Shown here: positions 1-7,352 of the stretch, piece by piece
Layout of the letters: each line of letters opens with the position of its first letter
Numbering within the stretch: position 1 is the first letter of the stretch
NCBI GenBank assembly: GCA_964614695.1
Contig: CAZTMB010000092.1
Coordinates: 1 to 11,485 of the forward strand
From: VGXO01 sp964614695
GTDB taxonomy: Bacteria; Planctomycetota; Phycisphaerae; Phycisphaerales; SM1A02
Direction of reading: 5' to 3'
DNA length: 11,485 nucleotides
Notes under the pieces: generated by a model
Database searches by the model: none
Told to the model about the DNA's origin: nothing
What the model saw: only the letters and a program-made list of their open reading frames with translations
Program-made: the position numbers and the translations under genes

Positions 1-47
1 AAACCGCCCCGCGGAGCCGGAGTGATCCGGCGACCGCGGGGCGTGTT
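1..47 (-). terminator. Rho-independent terminator for the 79-2112 gene
   Basis: A perfect 10-bp GC-rich inverted repeat (5-14 with 34-43) encloses a second 6-bp stem (16-21 with 26-31). The four-base apex is TCAC on the minus strand, GTGA on the plus. Read on the minus strand, the outer stem is followed by G and then at least three T residues (3-1), where the window ends. It lies about 30 bases past the stop codon at 79-81, where a terminator for that gene should be. The full T-run cannot be seen, so intrinsic termination is likely but not proven. Confidence 0.7.
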
Positions 48-78
48 CAGGGGCGAATCGAGTTCGCGTCGAGAGCGA

Positions 79-2112
79 TCAGAGCACCGGGCCCCAGTTG
101 AGGAGCACCAGACCCAGATCGGCGCCATCCACGATGCCGTCGCCGTTGACGTCGGCCATCGGATCGTCGGTGTCCCAGTTGAGGAGAAGCATGCCGAGAT
201 CCGCACCATCGACCGTGCCGCTTCCATCGATGTCCCACGGGGCCTCGATCTCGGGCAGCACGAACTGCGCTGCGGCATACTCCTGCTGCGCGGCGCCGTC
301 GGGGTAGACCGCGTAGCTCACCGAGCCTGCGAACGCGAGCGTCTCGCCATCGAGGGCCTGCGGGAGCACGAAGCGCCCCACGCAGACCTGTCGCGTCGAC
401 GGATCGGTGAGACCCTGCAGATTCAGCGGATTCGAGTTGTACCAGCCCGCGCCCACCGGCGGGATCTCCGCATCGCCGGTCCCGAAGTCGGGGTCGAGCG
501 TGGTGGTGTTGTTGCCCGCCGGGCCTGCGACGCCGCCGATCAGCACGTAGCTGTCGATGCCTGCGGTCGCCGGATCGGTGAGCGAGGGCAGCCACGTCCC
601 GCCCGCGAAGTCGTTCTGCACGAAGGCCGTCGACTCGCTCGGAACGATCACGCTGTCGTAGACGTTGACGATCTCGACGCTGGGCTCGCTGAATCGAGCG
701 AAGACGTCGACGACGACGTAGCGGGATCCGCCGACCACCACCTGGTCGATGTCGGCGAACCATCCTTCGAAGACCGCGGTCGGCGCGCAGTTGCTCTCGG
801 CGACGCCGTCGCAGTTCTCGTCGACGTCGTTGTCGCAGATCTCCTCGGCGCCGGGGTTGATCGCCGGATCGCCGTCGTCGCAGTCGGAGTCGTCGAGCAC
901 GTGGCCCGCCGGCGCCTCGCACGCGAGCGTGCCGGGATCCGCCGAATCGCCGTAGCCGTCGCCGTCGGCGTCGATGTGCCAGACGACCGCGTCCGCGTCG
1001 TCGACGCCGCAGCCGCAGATGCCCGCTTCGGTCTTGTTCGGATCGGCCGGACACTCGTCGAGGCAGTCCGGCGTTCCGTCCGCATCGGTATCGGTGTCGG
1101 CGACACCGCAGCCGCAGCCGCCGGGGGCGATCTTGTTCGGATCGGTCGGGCAGCCGTCGATGCAGTCGGGCGTGCCGTCGCCGTCGCTGTCGGTCTCCGC
1201 CACGCCGCAGCCGCAGGCGCCGGGCGTGATCTTGTTGGGATCGGTCGGGCAGCCGTCGATGCAGTCGGGCGTGCCGTCGCCGTCGGAGTCGGTCTCCGCC
1301 ACACCGCAGCCGCAGATTCCGGGATCGGTCTTCGCCGGATCGGTCGGGCATCCGTCGCATGCGTCGCCGACCCCGTCGCCGTCGGCATCGGCCTGATCGG
1401 CGTTGGGCGTCGCGATGCAGTTGTCGAAGCAGTCCGAGACGCCGTCGCCGTCGCTGTCCGGGCAGGCATAGGCGACCGTCGAAGCAGGCCCGCTTCCGAG
1501 CGGATCATCGAAGGCGAACTGCGCTGGCGTGCCGAGACCCTTGTTGTAGCCGCAGTTGGCCGCGAAGCTCAGCGTCTCGGGGATGTCGTCGCCGAGGATG
1601 ACGAACCGCGCAACGTGCGTGCGCAACGTCGACGGGTTCACCCGTCCCTGCAGATTGGGCGGATTGGAGTTGAACCAACCCGAATCCTCCGGCGGCACCG
1701 GCGCCGTCGGCGAGGTGAAGCCCGGATCGAGGGCGGTGGTGTTCGCCGAGCCGATCGCCCCGCCGACGCGGACGAACGAGTCGTTCGCCTCGGTCAGCCC
1801 GAGCGACGGCAGGTTCGTCGTCTGCAGGACCGACCACGTGCCCGGCTGACCGGAGAGCGTGTTGAAGTCGTTGTGATGGAACGGCGATCCGCCGAGGTTC
1901 GAGACCGCGGCGTTGAAGACGTTCAGGATCGTGTCGGCGCTGTTGTCGAACTGTCCGTAGACGTCGACCACCGAGTACACCGTGCCGTTGATCGTGACGG
2001 CGGATGCGTCGAGGACCCATCCCACGAAGTCGGCGGCGGCGGAACCGGTCAATCCGGCGACGGCGACCACCGACGAAGCGGAAAGCGATAGCAGGCTCTT
2101 CTTCACATGCAT
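79..2112 (-). CDS. Secreted thrombospondin type 3 repeat / MopE-like protein with dockerin-like C-terminus
   Basis: A 677-aa exported protein of unknown specific role. The start at 2112 is chosen because it follows AAGGAG by 8 bases and opens a signal peptide (residues 1-27, KK then a hydrophobic stretch, cleavage near SAAA/DF); upstream in-frame sequence is Arg-rich and does not look coding. Order of parts: module A (about 29-201); thrombospondin type 3-like Asp-rich repeats (about 218-372) with DSDGDGTPDC and CGCG motifs, expected to bind calcium; a MopE-type metal-binding segment (about 378-438: DADGDGYGD, DSDCDDGDPAINPGAEEICD, DENCDG); module B (about 448-618), a diverged copy of module A; and a dockerin-like pair (627-673: DIDGSGTVDGADLG...LLNW, DVNGDGIVDGADLG...LLNW). 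Modules A and B share W(F/Y)NSNPxNLQG, a Pro-Ser-Thr stretch and ARF/GRF strands; I do not recognise the family. It is transcribed divergently from the DMT gene. Placement at the cell surface is inferred from the signal peptide and tail. Confidence 0.9.
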   Translation of the reverse strand: MHVKKSLLSLSASSVVAVAGLTGSAAADFVGWVLDASAVTINGTVYSVVDVYGQFDNSADTILNVFNAAVSNLGGSPFHHNDFNTLSGQPGTWSVLQTTNLPSLGLTEANDSFVRVGGAIGSANTTALDPGFTSPTAPVPPEDSGWFNSNPPNLQGRVNPSTLRTHVARFVILGDDIPETLSFAANCGYNKGLGTPAQFAFDDPLGSGPASTVAYACPDSDGDGVSDCFDNCIATPNADQADADGDGVGDACDGCPTDPAKTDPGICGCGVAETDSDGDGTPDCIDGCPTDPNKITPGACGCGVAETDSDGDGTPDCIDGCPTDPNKIAPGGCGCGVADTDTDADGTPDCLDECPADPNKTEAGICGCGVDDADAVVWHIDADGDGYGDSADPGTLACEAPAGHVLDDSDCDDGDPAINPGAEEICDNDVDENCDGVAESNCAPTAVFEGWFADIDQVVVGGSRYVVVDVFARFSEPSVEIVNVYDSVIVPSESTAFVQNDFAGGTWLPSLTDPATAGIDSYVLIGGVAGPAGNNTTTLDPDFGTGDAEIPPVGAGWYNSNPLNLQGLTDPSTRQVCVGRFVLPQALDGETLAFAGSVSYAVYPDGAAQQEYAAAQFVLPEIEAPWDIDGSGTVDGADLGMLLLNWDTDDPMADVNGDGIVDGADLGLVLLNWGPVL
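1018..1314 (-). repeat. Three 99-bp tandem repeats (33-aa CGCG/TSP3 unit)
   Basis: Within the secreted protein, Cys267, Cys300, Cys333 and Cys366 open successive copies of a unit exactly 33 residues (99 bp) long: CGCGVAxTDSDGDGTPDCxD followed by xCPTDPNKxxPG. At DNA level two neighbouring units share an identical 45-base run (1142-1186 and 1241-1285), showing recent duplication or gene conversion. A related but less regular unit precedes it (residues about 241-266). Confidence 0.85.
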
Positions 2113-2426
2113 GAACGGAACTCCTTGAAAGCCGTCTCGACGAGTGCTCGCCGCCGACCGGACCACGATTCGATCGAAGGTATCGATCAAGGTGCCTCGA
2201 TCTGAAGTGCAGACCGCCCGGGCATCTTCCCCAGAGTGCGTCGAAGTCCGGGTGGACCCGTCGAACCGCTGGTACCGCGTCGACGCCCCGGGACCCCTTC
2301 GATTCGGGCGACGAGTCTCACGATCTCGCTTGGTCGAGCGCCGCCCTCCGCCCGCTCCATCGCCTCGCGGAGGCGCGATCCTCATGCCGATCTAGGTCGC
2401 ACTTATCGCCTCCCGAGCCTCGCGCC
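2113..2426. other. Divergent intergenic region with a GATCGA-rich patch
   Basis: A 314-base gap between the divergent genes starting at 2112 and 2427, with no coding-like frame on either strand. It must hold the promoters of both genes unless transcripts come from further away. A locally AT-richer patch at about 2164-2190 contains the perfect palindrome TTCGATCGAA (2169-2178) followed by ATCGAT (2182-2187). It lies roughly 55-75 bases before the secreted-protein start, so it could be an operator or part of a promoter. I could not find a convincing -35/-10 pair for either direction. Confidence 0.3.
2121..2126 (-). promoter_or_regulatory. Shine-Dalgarno site fixing the 2112 start
   Basis: AAGGAG on the minus strand, 8 bases before ATG at 2112-2110. 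It is the strongest ribosome-binding site in the window, and it decides between this ATG and the longer reading frame that stays open to 2385. Confidence 0.75.
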
Positions 2427-2843
2427 ATGGCCACCATCCTGCTGCTCATCGTCTCCAACTGCTTCATGACCGCCGCGTGGTACGGGCATCTCAAGTTCAA
2501 TTCGGCGCCGATGTGGATGGCGATCGTGCTCTCCTGGGGCCTCGCCTTCTTCGAGTACTGCTTCATGGTGCCGGCGAACCGGATCGGCCACGTCGGCGCG
2601 GGCGGCCCCTTCACCGTCGCCCAACTCAAGATCCTGCAGGAGGCGATCACGCTCGGCGTCTTCATCCTCTTCGCCTGGATCTGGCTCCGCGAGACGCCCC
2701 GGTGGAACGAGTGGCTTGCGATGGGGCTCGTCTTCGCGGCGGTGCTCGTGGCGGTGCTGCCGGGGCGTCCTCGTGAGATCGCGCCGGAGACCGCCGCGTC
2801 GGACTCCGCGACCGCATCGGTTACGGACCATCGCCGCGACTAG
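2427..2843 (+). CDS. DMT-superfamily DUF486 membrane protein
   Basis: A 138-aa integral membrane protein with four predicted helices (about 3-20, 28-48, 68-88 and 96-111), matching the small DUF486 family (Pfam PF04342) placed in the drug/metabolite transporter superfamily. Recognisable features are the N-terminal NCFMTAAWYGHLKF stretch, the FFEYCFMVPANRIG segment after helix 2, and FTVAQLKILQEAI leading into helix 3. The substrate is unknown. The hydrophilic tail from about 113 to 138 (Ala/Ser/Thr/Asp-rich) goes beyond the usual roughly 110-residue family core. The ATG start has no strong Shine-Dalgarno site but gives the expected family N-terminus. It is co-directional with the gene at 2958 (114 bases apart), though a hairpin lies between them. 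Family assignment is confident; role is not. Confidence 0.85.
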   Translation: MATILLLIVSNCFMTAAWYGHLKFNSAPMWMAIVLSWGLAFFEYCFMVPANRIGHVGAGGPFTVAQLKILQEAITLGVFILFAWIWLRETPRWNEWLAMGLVFAAVLVAVLPGRPREIAPETAASDSATASVTDHRRD

Positions 2844-2861
2844 GGCTTCCACCCGCGCGTT

Positions 2862-2892
2862 CGGCGGCCGGGTGCGCACGCGACGGCCGCCG
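2862..2892 (+). terminator. GC-rich hairpin after the DUF486 gene
   Basis: A perfect 9-bp inverted repeat (CGGCGGCCG at 2862-2870 with CGGCCGCCG at 2884-2892) with a 13-base loop that itself contains the palindrome GTGCGCAC. It begins 19 bases after the DUF486 stop. No T-run follows, so it is at best an imperfect or Rho-assisted terminator, or a transcript-stabilising stem between two co-directional genes. Confidence 0.35.
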
Positions 2893-2957
2893 TGGGCGAA
2901 CGCCTCAAACGCATCTTGCCTCTGGAATCGGCGCGAACCGGTTCTACCGTCGAGGGC

Positions 2958-5495
2958 ATGAGCCACACCCGCCCGTTGCTGATCGCTTCAACGCTTGCCC
3001 TGTTCGCCGTGCCGTTGCAGGCGCTCGCGCAGATCGCGGCGCCGACCGGCGTCGATGCTTCCGACGGAACGCTGACCGACGGCATCGCCCTCTCGTGGGA
3101 TGCGGTCGACGAGGCGAGCAGCTACCGCGTCTATCGCAGGCTCGGGACGACGCCGCTTCTGCAGGTCGGCACGACCTCCGAGCCGGCGTTCCTCGACACG
3201 ACGGCGTTGCCTGGTCGCCTCTTCGAGTACGTCGTGCGGGCGATCGCCGACGACGAGACTTCCGATCCGAGCGACAGCGACACCGGCTGGCGCAACGTGC
3301 CGCCACCGGCGAACCTCTCCGCGTCCGACGGCACCAATCCCAACGCGGTGATCGTGACTTGGTCGCAGGTTCAGTGGAATCAGGGCTACCGCGTGCATCG
3401 AGGACTCGACGCCAACAGCCTCGTCGAGATCGGGCTCAGCAACGGACCGAACTTCCACGACACCGCCGCGGTGCCGGGCGTGGTCTACACCTACATGGTC
3501 ACGGTGCGCCTCGAGCCGGGCGACTCGGCGCCGAGCGAACTCGAGACCGGTTTCCGCGCGGGCGACCCGCCGAGCAACGTCCCGACCGGTGTCGAAGCCG
3601 GAGACGGAACGAGCACCGAGGGCATCGGAGTGTCGTGGAGTCCAGTGGCCTCCGCCGAGGGATACCGCGTGCTCCGCGGGGTGCCCGACGGGTCCGCGAG
3701 CGACATCGCATACGTCACGCAACCGTCGTACTTCGACGACCACGCGGCCGCGGGCGTGCTGTACGCCTACACGGTGAAGGCGGTGATCGACGGCGCCGAC
3801 ACCGAGGCGAGCGCCGCGGACACCGGCTGGAGGAACGTGCCCGCGCCTTCGAACTTCGTCGCCTCCGACGGCACCGATCCCGACGGCGTGCTGCTGTCGT
3901 GGGATCCCGTCGAGCACGCGATCGACTACCGCGTCTTCCGGCGACGCGGGAACGGCAATCCGAATGCGCCCGCGGACGAGATCGCGACGGTCGTCGAGCC
4001 GACGTTCCTCGACACCGGCACCCTGCCGGGCAGGCCGAAGACCTACTTCGTGCGGGCCCGCACCGAGCCGGGCGTTTCGGCGGCGAGCCTCGACGACGTC
4101 GGCGTCCGCGGCCTGCCCGCGCCGAGCGACGTGCGGGCGAGCGACGGCAGCTTCACCGACCGGATCATGGTCCGATGGCGACCGGTGCCCCGCTCGGGCG
4201 GCTATCGCGTGCTTCGCACCGGTCCCGACGGGATCGAGCAGGAGATCGCCACCACGCATGGCCCGGTCCTTCAGGACGTCAACGCGATGCCGGGCGTTAC
4301 GTACGCCTATCGCGTCGCAACGCTCGCCGGCGGCGAGGATGCGCCTCTCAGCGAACCCGACACCGGGTGGATGAACATTCCAGCGCCCACCGGCCTCGCC
4401 GCGAGTGACGGAACGTCGATCGATGCGGTGCTGCTTTCCTGGAACGAGGTCGATGGCGCCGTCGGGTATCGCGTGCTGCGTTCGACCGCCGGCGAGCCTG
4501 CGACGCCGATCGCCGTCGTGCCCGGACCGCCGTATGCGGACGCCTCGGCGCTGCCGGGAGTTCCCTACACCTACGTCGTGACCGCGCGGACGCCAGCCGG
4601 CAACTCGAGAGCCAGCGAGCCCGATGCGGGCTTCCGCAACGTGCGGGCGCCGAGCGGCGTCTCGGCGAGCGACGGCACGTTCCCGGATCGCGTCGAGATC
4701 GTCTGGAACGCCGCGACCGAGCCGGTCGTCGAGGGCTACGTCGTGCTTCGGCAGCTTGAAGGCGAAGCGGAAGCGACGCCGATCGGCGAGGTTGCCGCCG
4801 ACGAGCAGACTCGCTTCGACGACTTCACCATCCCCGTCGATGTGATCGGCAGCTACGCGGTGCAGGCGCGGACCCCCGCCGGTCTCTCCGCGTCGAGCGT
4901 CGCCGACACCGGATTCCGACAGGCCGCCCCCTTCCACGGAAGCGATGCGATGACCTCGGGCGGCGTTGGCGGCGGGTTCGGCTCGATCGTCACGACCCGA
5001 GGCGACCGTGGTCTTCCCGTCGCGTTCAAGCCCTCGCCCGGGATCGATCGCCCGACCGTGGCCGCGGCGGACGCAGGCAAGGCCGACGCCGCAGCCCCCG
5101 CCGATCGCTCCGCCCGCGTCGACTCGGACGCGCCCGCCGACATCGTGGCGCCGGACTCCGGCGAGGAGATCGCGGTCTGCCCGCGGCTGCTCGCACGGAC
5201 CGAGGCGATCGAGCGGCGGCTCGCCAAGACGCTCGAGGACGACCTCGAGCGCCGCTCGATGCGAACGCACGTCGAGTTCCTCGCGGCGATCTCCCTCGAC
5301 CCGACCGGCGGATGCGGGTTCGCCGCCGGCGATCTCGATCTGAACGGCATCGTGGACGAACTCGACCTCGCCCTGCTCATCGAAGCATGGTGGATCGGCG
5401 ACCTCCGCTTCGGCGATCTCGATGGCGACGGCCGCGTCGACGAGTCCGACTTCGCCGACTGGTGCGGCGTGCCCACGACCGACTCGACCCGCTGA
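2958..5495 (+). CDS. Secreted seven-repeat fibronectin type III-like protein with dockerin-like C-terminus
   Basis: An 845-aa exported protein. The start at 2958 gives a clean signal peptide (residues 1-25, cleavage after QALAQ); an upstream in-frame GTG at 2892 would bury it. There is only a poorly spaced GAGGG two bases before the ATG. Residues 28-654 are seven modules of about 86-92 aa starting near 28, 115, 207, 296, 387, 475 and 563. Each opens with Pro-x-x-(h)-x-A-(S/G)-D-G, followed by an SW/TW/RW/VW strand, a Y(R)V(L/H/Y/F)R-type strand (YVVLR in the last module), a DT/LPG turn, a YxY/TYxV strand and a (D/E)(T/A/V)G closing motif, consistent with fibronectin III folds. Residues 655-738 are a low-complexity Gly- then Ala/Asp-rich linker. 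A charged helical stretch follows (about 742-778), then a dockerin-like pair (791-835: DLDLNGIVDELDLALLIEAW, DLDGDGRVDESDFADW). Probable role is adhesion or surface scaffolding; no catalytic domain is visible. Convergent with the SBP-TRIC gene. Confidence 0.88.
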   Translation: MSHTRPLLIASTLALFAVPLQALAQIAAPTGVDASDGTLTDGIALSWDAVDEASSYRVYRRLGTTPLLQVGTTSEPAFLDTTALPGRLFEYVVRAIADDETSDPSDSDTGWRNVPPPANLSASDGTNPNAVIVTWSQVQWNQGYRVHRGLDANSLVEIGLSNGPNFHDTAAVPGVVYTYMVTVRLEPGDSAPSELETGFRAGDPPSNVPTGVEAGDGTSTEGIGVSWSPVASAEGYRVLRGVPDGSASDIAYVTQPSYFDDHAAAGVLYAYTVKAVIDGADTEASAADTGWRNVPAPSNFVASDGTDPDGVLLSWDPVEHAIDYRVFRRRGNGNPNAPADEIATVVEPTFLDTGTLPGRPKTYFVRARTEPGVSAASLDDVGVRGLPAPSDVRASDGSFTDRIMVRWRPVPRSGGYRVLRTGPDGIEQEIATTHGPVLQDVNAMPGVTYAYRVATLAGGEDAPLSEPDTGWMNIPAPTGLAASDGTSIDAVLLSWNEVDGAVGYRVLRSTAGEPATPIAVVPGPPYADASALPGVPYTYVVTARTPAGNSRASEPDAGFRNVRAPSGVSASDGTFPDRVEIVWNAATEPVVEGYVVLRQLEGEAEATPIGEVAADEQTRFDDFTIPVDVIGSYAVQARTPAGLSASSVADTGFRQAAPFHGSDAMTSGGVGGGFGSIVTTRGDRGLPVAFKPSPGIDRPTVAAADAGKADAAAPADRSARVDSDAPADIVAPDSGEEIAVCPRLLARTEAIERRLAKTLEDDLERRSMRTHVEFLAAISLDPTGGCGFAAGDLDLNGIVDELDLALLIEAWWIGDLRFGDLDGDGRVDESDFADWCGVPTTDSTR
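3039..4919 (+). repeat. Seven tandem fibronectin III-like modules
   Basis: Protein-level tandem repeat with a period of about 260-280 bases. The most constant part is the opening xSDG(T/S) followed 5-7 residues later by a (V/I)xxSW-type strand. Copies are clearly diverged in DNA sequence, so this is an old expansion, unlike the recent 99-bp units in the other secreted gene. Confidence 0.8.
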
Positions 5496-5522
5496 GCCGA
5501 CCCGATCGCGTCACCACAGCGC

Positions 5523-5557
5523 CCGCCCGTGCCGCGACGTCCTTGCGACGCGGGCGG
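5523..5557. terminator. Hairpin in convergent gap (possible bidirectional terminator)
   Basis: In the 85-base gap between the converging genes ending at 5495 and 5581, CCGCCCG (5523-5529) pairs with CGGGCGG (5551-5557). Pairing continues inward through T-G, G-C, one mismatch, C-G, G-C and C-G, leaving a 7-9-base loop. No T-run is present on either side, so function is inferred from position and symmetry only. Confidence 0.35.
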
Positions 5558-5580
5558 TGTCGCCGCAATCCCGACGCGAC

Positions 5581-7269
5581 TCAGGAGGCTGACGCGGATG
5601 GCGAATCGCCCCGGGGCTTGAGCGGGCTGAACCGGGGCGAGGAGATCCCGCGGGCCACCACCAGCATTCTCGCGGCGAAGATCGCCACCATCACCAGCAC
5701 CACCGTCAAGAAGACCGGTTCCACATCCACGTCCTGCGGCGCGATGGTGTTCGACCACAGCACGAACACGGCGGCTCCGCAGATGCTCAGTTCCGCATAG
5801 AAGGAGCGGGTCAGCGTGGGCTGCCCCCGCCCCTCGCGGATCACGTCTCGCAGCACCCCGCCTCCGGCGGCGGTCAGGAAGGCGAGGAACGGCCCCCACA
5901 CGATGAGCGGCTCGAGCCGGAAGCTCATCGCGATGTAGACGCCGGTGATGGTGAACGCGGCGAGGCCGATCGCATCGAACACCTCGATGAAGCTGATGCC
6001 GCCCGACTTCAGCCTGGTCGACTCCCTGCCTCCGCGCCGACGGACCGCGAGGTCGTACGCGATGCCGACGAGGTAGGAGATGGCGACCGTCGCCAGCAGT
6101 AGCCAGACGGTCTGCTGGCTGAGCATGATCCCCAACGGGTGCCGAGCGACGAGAAGGTCGCGCAAGGCTCCTCCACCCACCGCTGGAAGGGCGGCGAGGA
6201 TGAACGCCCCGAAGAGGCTGAAGCGTTCCGCCCTCGCGATCAGGACCCCCGAGAGCGCGAAGGCGACGGTTCCCAGCGCGTCGAGCACGTCGAACCAGGT
6301 GCCCGAGAGCGCGATCCCGATCAGCGCCGGGATCGCGAACTCGCGCTCGATCTCCTCGATCCGGCCGCGCCTCCGCATGGACTCGATCGCGTCGTTGTAG
6401 GCGGCGATCAGGGCGGGCGTTCTCGGTTCGATCCTGAACAGCGTGTGCACCGGTGCGTCGTAGATCACGAGCGGGGTCGGCGTGATCATCGTCGCGGAGT
6501 CCTGCTGCCCGATCGCATCGTGACCCGAGAGCCAGTCGGCGACGAACCCGTCGATTCGCCCCGCGGAGGTGGCGTCGGCCAGCGAGCGTTCGGATCCGGC
6601 CTCTCGAAACAGGCGCGCGTGCGTCGAGGCGAGTTCCGCGAACGACTCGCCGAAGTAGAAGTCTCGGGGAACGCCCAGACGGAGCGAGCCTTCGTCGAGC
6701 CATCGCTTCAGGTCGGCACCGCTCTCGATCGAGCGAGCTTCCCCCGTCCGCTCGTGGAGGAAGAGGGTCAGCTTCTCGTCCCGGTAGCTCACTCCCGGTC
6801 GACCGATCGCCAGTCGATCCTCGGAAAGGAACGCCCCGAGCACCGCATCGACCTGCCCCTGCTCGAGCCGATTCAGACTCGCCTCCCAGGAGTCGGAGAG
6901 AACGAACTGCGGTCGGTACCCCGCGAGTGTCAGCGCCTCCCGCACGATGGCGACGTCGACTCCCACCACCCGCTCGTGCGAGTTGCTGTGCAGGGAGGGA
7001 ATGGCCATCGCATACGGCGGGCGCTCTTCCCACGCGATCAGAACCACGTTCTCCACGCTTCGTTCGGCGACGGCTTGGGCGTCCGACCCGCTCGGACCCG
7101 TGACAACGGGGCGATCCGCCGTGTCTTCGTCGAGACCGATGGAGTCCAGCCCCCAAGGCTGGTCGCCGGCCGAGGTGTCGGTGGCGAGGCTGACTCGCCT
7201 CCACGGACCCGCCGACGCGAGCACCCCGACCACGAGGAGCAGCAGGATGAGGCGGATCGGGTGACTCAT
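5581..7269 (-). CDS. Solute-binding domain fused to TRIC (UPF0126) cation-channel domain
   Basis: A 562-aa two-part membrane protein. The start at 7269 opens a signal or anchor helix (residues 5-20, RLILLLLVVGVLASA); in-frame ATGs at 7311 and 7305 would lengthen the N-terminus, and no start has a good Shine-Dalgarno site. Residues about 75-312 form a family-3 bacterial solute-binding domain (SBP_bac_3): AWEERPPYAM, VVGVDVAIVREAL, a SWEASLNRLEQGQVDAVLG segment, SEDR (Arg152) and GRIDGFVAD (Asp245). Arg152 and Asp245 sit where amino-acid-binding relatives hold the ligand carboxylate and amino groups. Residues about 326-540 contain two copies of the UPF0126/TRIC repeat, each with FDxxG near its start and the hallmark GGGxxRD (366-371 and 469-475 region), plus a seventh helix. 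Basic loops at 345-349 and 410-421 and a basic tail fit seven helices, N-terminus outside, C-terminus inside, which puts the binding domain in the periplasm. A ligand-gated or ligand-coupled channel/transporter is inference. Confidence 0.88.
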   Translation of the reverse strand: MSHPIRLILLLLVVGVLASAGPWRRVSLATDTSAGDQPWGLDSIGLDEDTADRPVVTGPSGSDAQAVAERSVENVVLIAWEERPPYAMAIPSLHSNSHERVVGVDVAIVREALTLAGYRPQFVLSDSWEASLNRLEQGQVDAVLGAFLSEDRLAIGRPGVSYRDEKLTLFLHERTGEARSIESGADLKRWLDEGSLRLGVPRDFYFGESFAELASTHARLFREAGSERSLADATSAGRIDGFVADWLSGHDAIGQQDSATMITPTPLVIYDAPVHTLFRIEPRTPALIAAYNDAIESMRRRGRIEEIEREFAIPALIGIALSGTWFDVLDALGTVAFALSGVLIARAERFSLFGAFILAALPAVGGGALRDLLVARHPLGIMLSQQTVWLLLATVAISYLVGIAYDLAVRRRGGRESTRLKSGGISFIEVFDAIGLAAFTITGVYIAMSFRLEPLIVWGPFLAFLTAAGGGVLRDVIREGRGQPTLTRSFYAELSICGAAVFVLWSNTIAPQDVDVEPVFLTVVLVMVAIFAARMLVVARGISSPRFSPLKPRGDSPSASAS

Positions 7270-7352
7270 GATGAGTGCCCATCGACCGAGGGATCCCGCG
7301 GACATCGACATCGGCGTCGAGGACTCCGCGACCGAGATCCGCGGCGAAGCCC

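Noticed and set aside
1018..1314. CRISPR-like regular repeats
   Set aside because: The period is 99 bp with no unique spacers, and the repeats translate in frame as protein repeats.
22..2091. A 689-aa plus-strand open frame opposite the first secreted gene
   Set aside because: Its translation is Arg/Val/Asp/Ala-rich with no domain and mirrors the minus-strand codon bias; the minus strand has a signal peptide, ribosome-binding site and recognised repeats.
2988..5270. A 760-aa minus-strand open frame opposite the fibronectin-like gene
   Set aside because: Antisense shadow: low-complexity, His/Arg/Gly-rich and no start signals, while the plus strand shows seven clear repeats.
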